Shown in pieces: positions 36,728 to 43,638 of a stretch of DNA of 43,677 nucleotides. The translations under genes and the position numbers were made by a program. Origin of the DNA: Methylomonas sp. Its GTDB lineage: Bacteria > Pseudomonadota > Gammaproteobacteria > Methylococcales > Methylomonadaceae. The notes beneath the pieces are model-generated. The model did not search any database. It was given only the letters and a program-made list of their open reading frames with translations, and was not told where the DNA came from. How positions within the stretch are numbered: position 1 is the first letter of the stretch; each line of letters starts with the position of its first letter. The stretch is taken from contig JALSJK010000157.1 of assembly GCA_026989395.1 (NCBI GenBank), positions 1 to 43,677 of the forward strand. The letters are read 5' to 3'.

Positions 36728-37402
36728 ATGGATATAAAATCTATGTTTGATCCGGGATGTGTGCAGTGTTCCCGGTTACACGACTTTCTTTTGGATGTTA
36801 AAGAAAAATATCCTGAATACCATGCAAGACCAGTTGCTCCATTTGGCGCTGAAAACCCTGAGCTGTTGATTGTAGGTTTGGCTCCAGGAATGCATGGCGC
36901 CAATGCCACTGGGCGACCGTTTACTGGTGATTACGCTGGAATTTTACTGTATCAGGCTTTATATGATTTCGGTTACAGCAATAAGGCTCAATCGGAATCA
37001 TCAAGTGATGATTTGCAGCTGAATAATTGCCGAATTACCAATGCAGTTAAATGTTTGCCTCCCCAGAATAAGCCAACCGGCGAGGAGATTAGAACTTGTA
37101 ATCAATTTTTGAGCGTTGAATTGGGACAGCTACCGGAACATGCCATTATTTTAGCGCTTGGTAATATAGCTCATCAGGCGGTTTTAAAGGCGTATCAGTT
37201 AAAATTAAATAGCGCTATTTTTGGTCATAATGTGGTGCATGAATTGCCTGATGGTCGTTTATTGGTTGATTCTTATCACTGTAGCCGCTATAACGTACAA
37301 ACCAAGCGTTTGACCAAAGAAATGTTTGATGATGTTTTTTCAAATATTGCCAGATTAATGCATGAAAGACGAAACGGTTCAGCAAAAAACACAACAATTT
37401 GA
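36728..37402 (+). CDS. Family 5 uracil-DNA glycosylase (UDGb type)
   Basis: A 224-residue iron-sulfur uracil/hypoxanthine-DNA glycosylase for base excision repair. The diagnostic segment LLIVGLAPGMHGANATGRPFTGDYAG (about residues 48-73) is the family 5 form, lacking the polar catalytic residue of other families. The [4Fe-4S] cysteines are likely CVQC (about 12-15), VKCLPP and RTCNQFL. The second active-site motif is VDSYHCSRYN near residue 180. The gene starts 25 bp after the pnp terminator and its last 41 bp overlap uvrC, so both repair genes are probably co-expressed. Confidence 0.9.
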   Translation: MDIKSMFDPGCVQCSRLHDFLLDVKEKYPEYHARPVAPFGAENPELLIVGLAPGMHGANATGRPFTGDYAGILLYQALYDFGYSNKAQSESSSDDLQLNNCRITNAVKCLPPQNKPTGEEIRTCNQFLSVELGQLPEHAIILALGNIAHQAVLKAYQLKLNSAIFGHNVVHELPDGRLLVDSYHCSRYNVQTKRLTKEMFDDVFSNIARLMHERRNGSAKNTTI

Positions 37403-39212
37403 TGCGAAAGCTTTTTTAAAGACACTAACCAAGCGGCCCGGTATTTATAAAATGCTTAATGCCGATGGTGAAGTGCTTTACATTGGCAAAGCAAAAAATC
37501 TTAAAAACAGGGTTTCAAGCTACTTTAACAAACAAAACTGCTCACCCAAACAACAAGTCATGGTAGCAAGGATTGCTTCGATTGATGTCACGGTGACACA
37601 TACTGAAGGTGAGGCTTTGTTGCTGGAAAGTCAGCAAATCAAGCGCTATAAACCTCGCTACAATATTTGTTTAAGAGACGATAAATCTTACCCCTTTATT
37701 TATATTTCCAGTCATCACGATTTTCCCCGTATAACCTTTCATCGCGGAGCAAAAAAGCGGCCAGGTAAATACTTTGGTCCCTATCCCAGTGCGGGTGCAG
37801 TTAGGGAGACGTTAAAACTATTGCAAAAAATTTTCCCGGTACGTCAATGTGAAGATTCCTATTATCAAAATCGTTCCAGGCCTTGTTTGCAATATCAAAT
37901 AGAAAGATGCACGGCGCCTTGCGTTAACTTGGTCAGCAAAACTGATTATGCTCAAGATGTAGAAAACACCTTGTTATTTCTGGAAGGAAAAAGCGATCAG
38001 TTAATCAATCAATTGATCGAAAAAATGGAGCAGGCCGCTGCTGAACTGGCATTTGAAAAGGCTGCCGGTTACCGAGACCAGATTGGCAAAATTCGAAGTG
38101 TTCTGGAAAAGCATTTTGTACATGGTGAAAAAGGTGATGTTGATATTATTGTTTGTGCAGTCAAGGCAGGGCTTGCTTGTGTTCAGGTGTTTTTTATCCG
38201 CAATGGTCAACATTTGGGAAATAAAACTTTTTTTCCTGCGACCGTAGAAGAATATTCTCCCGATAATATTTTGCAGGCTTTTATTCCACAATATTATCTT
38301 GAAAAGCAAGTGCCTTATGAATTGATAGTAAGTCATGATCTTGAGGAACGAGAACTGCTGCAACAAGTACTGAGCCATCAGGCGGGGCATCAAGTAATAA
38401 TTTCGCCCAAGGTGCGGAGTGAGCGTTTGAAATGGTTACAGCTTGCTCAAACCAATGTTGAAAATGCATTACTCAGTAAACTTTCTGATCGGCAAGGGTT
38501 GTATGCCAGATTTCTAAATTTGCAGGAAGAATTAGGTTGTGATGAAACGCCAAAGCGTTTGGAGTGTTTCGATATTAGCCATATTCAAGGGGATCAGACC
38601 GTCGCATCCTGTGTCGTATTTGATAGGGAAGGCCCGGTAAAATCAGCCTATCGTCGTTTTAATATCGAAGGCATTACCAAAGGTGACGATTATGCAGCCA
38701 TTCATCAGGCGGTTTCACGGCGTTTTACCAGGCTGAAAAAAGGCGAGCATGAAGCGCCGGATATCTTGTTTATTGATGGCGGCAAAGGTCAGGTGCATCA
38801 GGCAGAAAAGGCTTTAGCGGAATTAGATGTAAAAAATGTTATGATAGTGGGTGTTTCCAAGGGGCCAGACAGAAAACCTGGGATGGAAAAGATCATTTTA
38901 CCTAGTGAAGATCAACCACTTGATTTTACGCCGGGAGCAAGTGCTTTGCTATTAATTCAGCATATCAGGGATGAGGCGCATCGGTTTGCAATTACTGGTC
39001 ACAGGCAACGTAGAAATAAAGCAAAAAGGCAATCTGCCCTGGAAGGAATTGCGGGTCTGGGGCCAAAAAGAAGACAATTATTATTAAAACAGTTTGGGGG
39101 AATGCAGGGGGTTTCACGTGCGGGGGTTGATGCACTTTGTAGCATTGATGGTATTAGCAGGCAATTGGCGCAACGTATTTATGATACGTTCCACTTGCAG
39201 CAAGATATTTGA
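37362..39212 (+). CDS. uvrC: UvrABC system protein C
   Basis: A 616-residue excinuclease subunit that makes the 3' and 5' incisions in nucleotide excision repair. The GIY-YIG nuclease domain is at the N-terminus (about 24-102, PGIYKMLNADGEVLYIGKAKNLKNRVSSYF). The UvrB-binding UVR helix pair spans about 205-240. The RNase H-like 5' nuclease domain spans about 390-540 (CFDISHIQGDQTVASCVVFD, DILFIDGGKGQVHQAE). Tandem helix-hairpin-helix motifs are C-terminal (LEGIAGLGPKRRQLLLKQFGG). ATG 37362 lies within the UDG gene. pgsA follows 164 bp later, as in E. coli. Confidence 0.96.
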   Translation: MKDETVQQKTQQFDAKAFLKTLTKRPGIYKMLNADGEVLYIGKAKNLKNRVSSYFNKQNCSPKQQVMVARIASIDVTVTHTEGEALLLESQQIKRYKPRYNICLRDDKSYPFIYISSHHDFPRITFHRGAKKRPGKYFGPYPSAGAVRETLKLLQKIFPVRQCEDSYYQNRSRPCLQYQIERCTAPCVNLVSKTDYAQDVENTLLFLEGKSDQLINQLIEKMEQAAAELAFEKAAGYRDQIGKIRSVLEKHFVHGEKGDVDIIVCAVKAGLACVQVFFIRNGQHLGNKTFFPATVEEYSPDNILQAFIPQYYLEKQVPYELIVSHDLEERELLQQVLSHQAGHQVIISPKVRSERLKWLQLAQTNVENALLSKLSDRQGLYARFLNLQEELGCDETPKRLECFDISHIQGDQTVASCVVFDREGPVKSAYRRFNIEGITKGDDYAAIHQAVSRRFTRLKKGEHEAPDILFIDGGKGQVHQAEKALAELDVKNVMIVGVSKGPDRKPGMEKIILPSEDQPLDFTPGASALLLIQHIRDEAHRFAITGHRQRRNKAKRQSALEGIAGLGPKRRQLLLKQFGGMQGVSRAGVDALCSIDGISRQLAQRIYDTFHLQQDI

Positions 39213-39376
39213 TCACCGTTTTGATGCTGAAAATACTTGTAGCAATTTCATATCTGTTTGCCATTGTAATAAATCTTTTGTAGTGGAAGTTAACAGGGCA
39301 GGTAGATTTAAAAGGCCAAATTTTGATGTGTAAAATCCTTAAAAATCCGGACGGTGAAAAGTAAAGCAGGACAATA

Positions 39377-39937
39377 ATGCTCGTATACAATCTGCCAACC
39401 ATCCTTACATTACTGAGAATTGCTTCAATACCGCTGTTGGTGGTGGTGTACTATCTACCGTGGCAATATTCTAATATAGCTTGTACAATTATTTTTATAT
39501 TAGCTGCATTAACGGATTGGTTGGACGGTTATCTTGCCCGGAAAATGGGGCAGGAAACAGCATTTGGTGCTTTTCTGGACCCAGTGGCGGATAAATTGAT
39601 GGTCGCCATTGTTCTGGTTTTGATAGTGCAGAGTGAAGCCAGCATGGCGATTGCAATTCCAGCCGCTGTGATTATTGGCAGGGAAATTACCATTGCTTCT
39701 TTGCGTGAGTGGATGGCAGAAATTGGTCAGCGTAGGCATGTAGCCGTGTCGCAAATTGGAAAATGGAAAACAACGGCACAAATGGTTGCGATTATTTGTC
39801 TGCTATATAGTTCTGATTTATTTAATTTACCGATCAAGGATATTGGTTATGCATTACTTTATTTGGCTGCTGTGTTAACGCTCTGGTCGATGATCAGCTA
39901 TTTATCTGTCGCATTGAAAACCATCAATGAAAAATAG
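39377..39937 (+). CDS. pgsA: CDP-diacylglycerol-glycerol-3-phosphate 3-phosphatidyltransferase
   Basis: A 186-residue inner-membrane enzyme that makes phosphatidylglycerophosphate, the substrate of PgpA (encoded at 27417). The CDP-alcohol phosphatidyltransferase signature appears as LTDWLDGYLARKMGQETAFGAFLDPVADKLM (DGx2ARx8Gx3Dx3D, about residues 53-79). Four hydrophobic stretches are visible, starting LPTILTLLRIASIPLLVVVYYLPW. Length is normal. It lies downstream of uvrC. The 164-bp gap between them has a TAAAAT hexamer near 39330 but no clear complete promoter. Confidence 0.95.
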   Translation: MLVYNLPTILTLLRIASIPLLVVVYYLPWQYSNIACTIIFILAALTDWLDGYLARKMGQETAFGAFLDPVADKLMVAIVLVLIVQSEASMAIAIPAAVIIGREITIASLREWMAEIGQRRHVAVSQIGKWKTTAQMVAIICLLYSSDLFNLPIKDIGYALLYLAAVLTLWSMISYLSVALKTINEK

Positions 39938-40009
39938 CAACTTACTTATATCTTAAAAAATTGTCGATACCTAAAACAAGGATTCGATACAAAATGTAAT
40001 AAAACAGAC

Positions 40010-40603
40010 ATGGAAAAGGAAAAAGAAAAAAAACAGCTTACCGAAATCAAGGATGAGATTCTCGTGGCAGCCTTAAAATTATTTGCCGAAAAGGGTTATT
40101 TTAATACTTCCCTCACTGATATTAAGGATCAGATTGGCGCCAAAACAACCAGCCCAATTACTCGTCAATTCAAGACCAAGCAAACGATAGCGAGTGAGCT
40201 GTACCATGTTATTCTTGACAACCTCAATATTTCAATAGACGATATTCGCAGACGCAATAAAAAAGTTGTTGATCAATTGCGGGAGATTGTTGATTTACTG
40301 TTTACATTAACGGTCGATGCGCCGGAAATCATGCGCTTTTTGTTGATATTGAATGTTACCGAATTCCTGCCAGAGGAAAAGTCACTTTATGAGTCAAAAC
40401 CATTCCAAAAAATTCAAAAAATATTCGAGGCTGGCGTCAAATCTGGAGAAATACGCGAACTTGATCCAGTGATGATTTATTGTCAGTTTTTCGGGATTAT
40501 TTTTCAGGTAATCACTATGATTCTCAATGGCGTTAATGGTAAAAAAATTAGTGTTTATCAGTCATCCGCATGGATGGCAGCTTGGAAAAGTATTGCAAAA
40601 TAA
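40010..40603 (+). CDS. TetR/AcrR-family transcriptional regulator
   Basis: A 197-residue repressor-like protein. After a Lys/Glu-rich start, the TetR helix-turn-helix is at about residues 12-58 (EILVAALKLFAEKGYFNTSLTDIKDQIGA, ITRQFKTKQTIASELYHVIL). The C-terminal all-helical ligand domain (about 60-197) is too divergent to name a ligand. Two direct TCGATAC copies (39964-39970, 39984-39990), 20 bp apart, lie 20-46 bp before the start and are candidate operator half-sites. No co-transcribed target is evident downstream, where only a remnant frame and a palindromic element are found. Confidence 0.87.
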   Translation: MEKEKEKKQLTEIKDEILVAALKLFAEKGYFNTSLTDIKDQIGAKTTSPITRQFKTKQTIASELYHVILDNLNISIDDIRRRNKKVVDQLREIVDLLFTLTVDAPEIMRFLLILNVTEFLPEEKSLYESKPFQKIQKIFEAGVKSGEIRELDPVMIYCQFFGIIFQVITMILNGVNGKKISVYQSSAWMAAWKSIAK

Positions 40604-40625
40604 CTGGTTGCGCCAAACGAAATAA

Positions 40626-40730
40626 TATTTCGTTAATACTTCAAAAGGAGATGATACCAATAAACCTTCTGCTGATGGAGAAAGTCTTGATGAGGAGAGT
40701 TTTAAGAATAAGTTATTGGGATTAGCATGA
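40626..40730 (+). pseudogene. Coding-like C-terminal remnant, unidentified
   Basis: Between TAA at 40623-40625 and TGA at 40728-40730 the frame reads about 34 residues, including GDDTNKPSADGESLDEESFKN and ending LLGLA. The composition looks like the charged tail of a real protein, but there is no ATG, GTG or TTG positioned to start it sensibly, and I do not recognise the family. It may be what is left of a gene damaged when the adjacent palindromic element arrived, or a chance frame. Confidence is low. Confidence 0.3.
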
Positions 40731-40742
40731 TCTAGAAGATAA

Positions 40743-40888
40743 GGGACGAACATGAAATAACTTTTACAACTGGCTTGTCTTTGTATCCGTCTTCTGCGTT
40801 GTAAAAATAGTTACATAGCTGGCTTTCTACGCCTTGAATACGAATAAAAATACAGCGCCAGTTGCCAAACTTATTCCGTGCTCGTCCC
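40743..40888. repeat. Palindromic MITE-like element
   Basis: The outer 31 bp at 40743-40773 (starting GGGACGA) and 40858-40888 (ending TCGTCCC) are inverted repeats matching at 25 of 31 positions. The complementarity continues inward with more mismatches, so the whole 146 bp can fold as one long imperfect hairpin. Both ends are flanked by TAA, which may be a target duplication or chance. There is no coding capacity. These traits fit a non-autonomous miniature inverted-repeat element; no parent transposase is seen in the window. Confidence 0.7.
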
Positions 40889-40992
40889 TAAGCATTGCCA
40901 GATTTGCTGATTGTTTGTAACTTTGTCACTGATAATCAAAGCCAGACTGATTATAATGCCTACTTCTGAAAATAATAACAGAGGAGCAGATT

Positions 40993-41190
40993 ATGAAAGC
41001 AAATGTTGGTGGTATTGATAAGATTTTGCGGATTGTTGTCGGCTTGGCAATTATTGGATGGGGCGTGATGGAAAAAAACTGGTTAGGGGCGATTGGTATC
41101 GTGCCGCTGGCAACTGCCTTAATTAATTTTTGTCCCGTATATTCCTTGATAGGCTTTAATACTAGTAAGGAAAAAGAAGAGGCTGGATAA
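40993..41190 (+). CDS. DUF2892 (YgaP-like) small inner-membrane protein
   Basis: A 65-residue membrane protein of the DUF2892 family. The pattern KANVGGIDKILRIVVGLAIIGWGVM is followed by a second hydrophobic stretch, LGAIGIVPLATALINFCPVYSLIGF, the two-helix hairpin seen fused to rhodanese in YgaP or as a single small protein. The Cys in NFCPVY is conserved in the family. GAGGAG lies 6 nt before the ATG. The function of stand-alone members is unknown; a link to sulfur or thiosulfate handling is only suggested by the YgaP fusion. It converges on the small membrane protein gene at 41278 across a large hairpin. Confidence 0.85.
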   Translation: MKANVGGIDKILRIVVGLAIIGWGVMEKNWLGAIGIVPLATALINFCPVYSLIGFNTSKEKEEAG

Positions 41191-41217
41191 TCTGGCTGCC
41201 TTTAAATTATTCTACGC

Positions 41218-41273
41218 ACACCAATTCCGATAAGTTCTTAATTCTGAGTAAAGAAAGTTGTCGGGATTGGTGT
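41218..41273. terminator. Long hairpin between convergent small genes
   Basis: ACACCAATTCCGATAA (41218-41233) pairs with TTGTCGGGATTGGTGT (41258-41273) with two G-T wobbles. The stem extends inward through TTCTT/AAGAA. It sits between the DUF2892 stop and the stop of the leftward 63-residue gene, and may serve as a two-way terminator, but lacks a T run and could instead be a small palindromic repeat. Confidence 0.55.
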
Positions 41274-41277
41274 TTAC

Positions 41278-41469
41278 CTACGCCAGAAATTTATTCTTAT
41301 CTTTGACAGTTTGAGCCTTCCTTTTCCGTTCTTCACGGATAGGCAGCATAATGAAGTAAAAAGCCAAACCGGATAAAATCACGTACTTAACCTTGAATGC
41401 AAAAGCTAATGTTGCCAAGGCACTCGGATGCGTGCTCAAGTAAAAATTAATCTGATCAAATATTTCCAT
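41278..41469 (-). CDS. Small single-span membrane protein
   Basis: A 63-residue protein of no recognised family. A hydrophobic region (ALATLAFAFKVKYVILSGLAFYFIMLPI, about 17-44) is followed by a strongly basic tail (REERKRKAQTVKDKNKF), predicting a cytosolic C-terminus. The ribosome-binding site TAGGAGA lies 4 nt before the ATG and overlaps the stop of the Crp-like gene, so it is translated from the same mRNA. The good ribosome-binding site, coupling and clear topology argue that it is real. Its function is unknown; co-expression with the regulator suggests a partner or target. Confidence 0.7.
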   Translation of the reverse strand: MEIFDQINFYLSTHPSALATLAFAFKVKYVILSGLAFYFIMLPIREERKRKAQTVKDKNKFLA

Positions 41470-41477
41470 AATATCTC

Positions 41478-42143
41478 CTACCAGGAAGCAGGTAATTTCT
41501 TTTCTATCGTTAAAGTATTATCTTTGATGGCAATATATTCGCCTTTGGTTAGTTCTTTCATGATTTTATTAACCATTTCTCTGGATGCTCCAACCATATT
41601 AGCCAATTCCTGTTGCGTGGGTCTTTCAGGAATAATGGCAACGCCATCTTTTACAATCGCCAGATCCAGCAAGGTTCTGATGGTGCGTTCATAAACATTG
41701 AGCAATGCCAGTTGCTTGATTTTACCACTGACCTGAACCACTTTGTGTGATAAATCATGAATTAAATTAAAAGCCACATCGGGATGTTTGGCCAGCCAGG
41801 CTTTAAAGTCGAGTTTTGAAACAACGCCACATGTGGTTTTTTCCACCGTAACAACTGAAGCAGAACGCGGTTCATCGCCCAATAACGCCAGTTCTCCAAA
41901 ATAAGAGCCGTCCTCCTGGGTAAACAAAGTCACTTCCTTGCCATCATCATCACTGGAGAATACTCGGACCTTTCCGGAAATCAGAATGTAGAGACAATTT
42001 GTTTCATCGCCTTCAGTAATAATAAAGGTTCGTTTATGAAAAACACTCAAATTTGCATGTTCTGCCAACTCTTTAATCGCATCGTCAGAAACATGCGCCA
42101 AAAACGGGATTTTTTTCAGCCCTACAAATATTTCATTTTTCAT
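41478..42143 (-). CDS. Crp/Fnr-family transcriptional regulator
   Basis: A 221-residue regulator. The N-terminal cyclic-nucleotide-binding fold (about 12-125) includes ETNCLYILISGKVRVFSSDDDGKEVTLFTQEDGSYFGELALLGDEPRSASVVTVEKT. The GELALLGDEPRSASV segment resembles the phosphate-binding cassette of true cNMP binders (FGELAL, RSAS), so cAMP or a related ligand is plausible. The C-terminal winged HTH is PTQQELANMVGASREMVNKIMKELTKGEYI, with SREMVNK as the recognition helix. It lacks the N-terminal cysteine cluster of oxygen-sensing Fnr. A perfect 7-bp inverted repeat (42171-42196) stands just upstream of its start. It is the first gene of a two-gene unit with the small membrane protein. Confidence 0.92.
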   Translation of the reverse strand: MKNEIFVGLKKIPFLAHVSDDAIKELAEHANLSVFHKRTFIITEGDETNCLYILISGKVRVFSSDDDGKEVTLFTQEDGSYFGELALLGDEPRSASVVTVEKTTCGVVSKLDFKAWLAKHPDVAFNLIHDLSHKVVQVSGKIKQLALLNVYERTIRTLLDLAIVKDGVAIIPERPTQQELANMVGASREMVNKIMKELTKGEYIAIKDNTLTIEKKLPASW

Positions 42144-42170
42144 GGCTTACCTACCTATAAATCTTAGCGG

Positions 42171-42196
42171 GGTGGACTTATTCCTTTTTGTCCACC
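42171..42196. promoter_or_regulatory. Inverted repeat upstream of the Crp-like gene
   Basis: GGTGGAC (42171-42177) and GTCCACC (42190-42196) are perfect inverted repeats with a 12-nt AT-rich spacer, 28 bp upstream of the regulator start. It may be an operator for autoregulation or the hairpin of a terminator for the DUF302 gene. For a minus-strand terminator the T run is missing. Confidence 0.45.
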
Positions 42197-42249
42197 AAGT
42201 TACATAAACCTTTTCGTTATCTAAAAAAACGGAGAAGGTAAAAAATAAA

Positions 42250-43098
42250 TTATTTTGTTCCTTCCTTAGCTAATGTACCTAATCGATTACCAATTTTCCC
42301 CAGCATCACATTCAGTCCCTGCAACCCATGTCGTTTGCCGATAAACAAAGGATCATTATAAGTAACATGAACCTGACCATCCCGATCTTCCCAAACCAGA
42401 AATTTTTGCGGTAAATCAATGCCGATAGATTGCTGGTTTTGCATTAAAGGTGTTCCTACTTTAGGGTTGCCGAAAACAATCAATTGTGCAGGCCGCTTAA
42501 AATGCCAGAAACCGGATTTTCTTGTAAAATCAAAAGTAAAAGGAATAAAAAAACCGTTATTCAATAAAACCTCTTTCAACTTTTCGACCGTTTCATCCAC
42601 AGATTGTTCAGTATCAATAGTAACCAAGCCGTTTTCCAATTGGCCAAATTGTTTAAGTCTTTTATTCAACCGGTATTGCAAGGGATCCCATGAATAAATA
42701 TCGTGCCGGTCAGATAAATAACCGGAGCCATTATAAAGAAGTTTGATTTCACCCGTATCGGCATCCTCCCAAACCAGTATTTTTAAGGGTAAATCGATTG
42801 CAACAGTTGCGCTTCTTCGCAGCAATTTTTTCTCTAATCGGCGATCCCGGAACAAAATTAATTGTGTAGGCGCTAATTCCAGGTCTACTTTTTTAGCATT
42901 AGCGGCATGGTCGAGCACGCCAACAATTTCCAAACCCTGATCTTCCAGCATGGCTTTGATTTCCGTCACTGCTTCCGGAACCGACGCAAAATCGCTTATG
43001 GAAAAATCATTGCCATCTTGATAATGCCAGTTTCTTGCCAGGCTAACTGTCGTCCAGCTCAGCAAAAAACTTAAAAATACAAGTTGTAGTTTTTTCAT
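42250..43098 (-). CDS. Periplasmic protein with two DUF302 domains
   Basis: A 282-residue secreted protein. ATG 43098 is used, as GGAAG lies 8 nt upstream; a TTG two codons earlier is weaker. The signal peptide KKLQLVFLSFLLSWTTVSLA is cleaved near residue 21. Two DUF302 repeats follow: about 35-150 (VPEAVTEIKAMLEDQGLEIVGVLDHAANAK, LILFRDRRLEKKLLRRSATVAIDLPLKILVWED) and about 160-270 (VDETVEKLKEVLLNNGFFI, LIVFGNPKVGTPLMQNQQSIGIDLPQKFLVWED). The duplicated IDLP-K-LVWED strands are an obvious internal repeat. DUF302 has no settled biochemical role. Its position next to the Crp-like regulator may be functional. Confidence 0.85.
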   Translation of the reverse strand: MKKLQLVFLSFLLSWTTVSLARNWHYQDGNDFSISDFASVPEAVTEIKAMLEDQGLEIVGVLDHAANAKKVDLELAPTQLILFRDRRLEKKLLRRSATVAIDLPLKILVWEDADTGEIKLLYNGSGYLSDRHDIYSWDPLQYRLNKRLKQFGQLENGLVTIDTEQSVDETVEKLKEVLLNNGFFIPFTFDFTRKSGFWHFKRPAQLIVFGNPKVGTPLMQNQQSIGIDLPQKFLVWEDRDGQVHVTYNDPLFIGKRHGLQGLNVMLGKIGNRLGTLAKEGTK

Positions 43099-43181
43099 GG
43101 TCAAGCTTCCTGTTAAAAGTAAATAGGGAAGGCCAGTTTAATCAAATAAGGATTAAACCCCTCTTAAACCTTGGGTAAAAA

Positions 43182-43246
43182 TGTAGGAGATGCTTTAGCT
43201 GCGACAGCGACAGTGGCCAGACATCGCGGCTAAAGCCGCTCCTACA
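43182..43246. repeat. REP-type palindromic repeat pair
   Basis: The left arm begins TGTAGGAG and continues GCTTTAGCTGCGACA (43182-43206). The right arm contains TCGCGGCTAAAGCCGC and ends CTCCTACA (43222-43246). The arms are mutually inverted, and each contains the small internal palindrome GCTTTAGC or GGCTAAAGCC. This matches the TAGGAGCGGCTTTAGCCGCGA-type REP sequences common in gammaproteobacteria. The left copy has diverged (GATGCTTTAGC). It lies next to a transposase of the class that mobilises REPs. Confidence 0.75.
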
Positions 43247-43299
43247 AAAAGTAGTCATGTTTCACAGGATAAAATAAACAATATTCAACAATTTTATCC

Positions 43300-43638
43300 T
43301 TTGGTCATCATGATTACATATTCCCAAAAACGGCGTTGCCTAATTCCATGTTCTCCACGTTTAATACGAACCTTAGTGCGCTTCACCGTTTTTCAAAATT
43401 CCTGGAAAAATAGGTTGTAATTATTTTCCAACAATTAGAATAATCATTATCACTGGCGGGTAATGTCCCATGTGATCCGGCAACACCACCCACGCATCAA
43501 TACGAAACGGACGTTTTTGTTTACACAATCGTACGGCCTCCCGTAGCAAATCAATCTGTTCGATCAGCAGTGTTATTTCTTTTCAGCAGTTAGACCGTAA
43601 AGAAATAACAACCACCCTGTATTCGATAGCAAAGACAT
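43300..43638 (-). pseudogene. REP-associated tyrosine transposase (RAYT) remnant
   Basis: Read on the minus strand in shifting frames, the DNA gives GGCYFFTV then a TAA stop, LLIEQIDLLREAVRLC, RPFRIDAWVVLPDH, then after a frame change SDNDYSNCWKIITTYFSRNFEKR, then after another VKRTKVRIKRGEHGIRQRRFWEYVI. These are the consecutive conserved blocks of Y1/IS200-like REP-associated transposases (N-terminal GG-YFFTV, DAWVVLPDH before the metal-binding HxH, RGERGIWQRRFWE). At least two frameshifts and one stop break it. The second histidine of the HxH motif is replaced (DHMGH), and the C-terminal part after RFWE is missing. It is inactive, presumably the source of, or partner to, the adjacent REP palindrome. 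Confidence 0.8.

Larger units (their letters stand above)
40604..40992. other. Gap with coding-like remnant and palindromic element
   Basis: This 389-bp gap has no intact gene. It contains an open frame remnant (40626-40730) with protein-like composition but no start, then a 146-bp imperfect palindrome (40743-40888). About 100 bp of AT-rich DNA follow, which should contain the promoter of the DUF2892 gene; its ribosome-binding site is GAGGAG at 40981-40986. Confidence 0.6.

Noticed and set aside
38001-38393. 130-residue frame antisense to uvrC
   Set aside because: It is embedded in the uvrC coding region and has no recognisable motif or start signal.
43436-43456. Fur-box-like AATAATCATTATCA
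   Set aside because: It falls inside the transposase remnant, no iron gene is adjacent, and the match covers only part of the 19-bp consensus.
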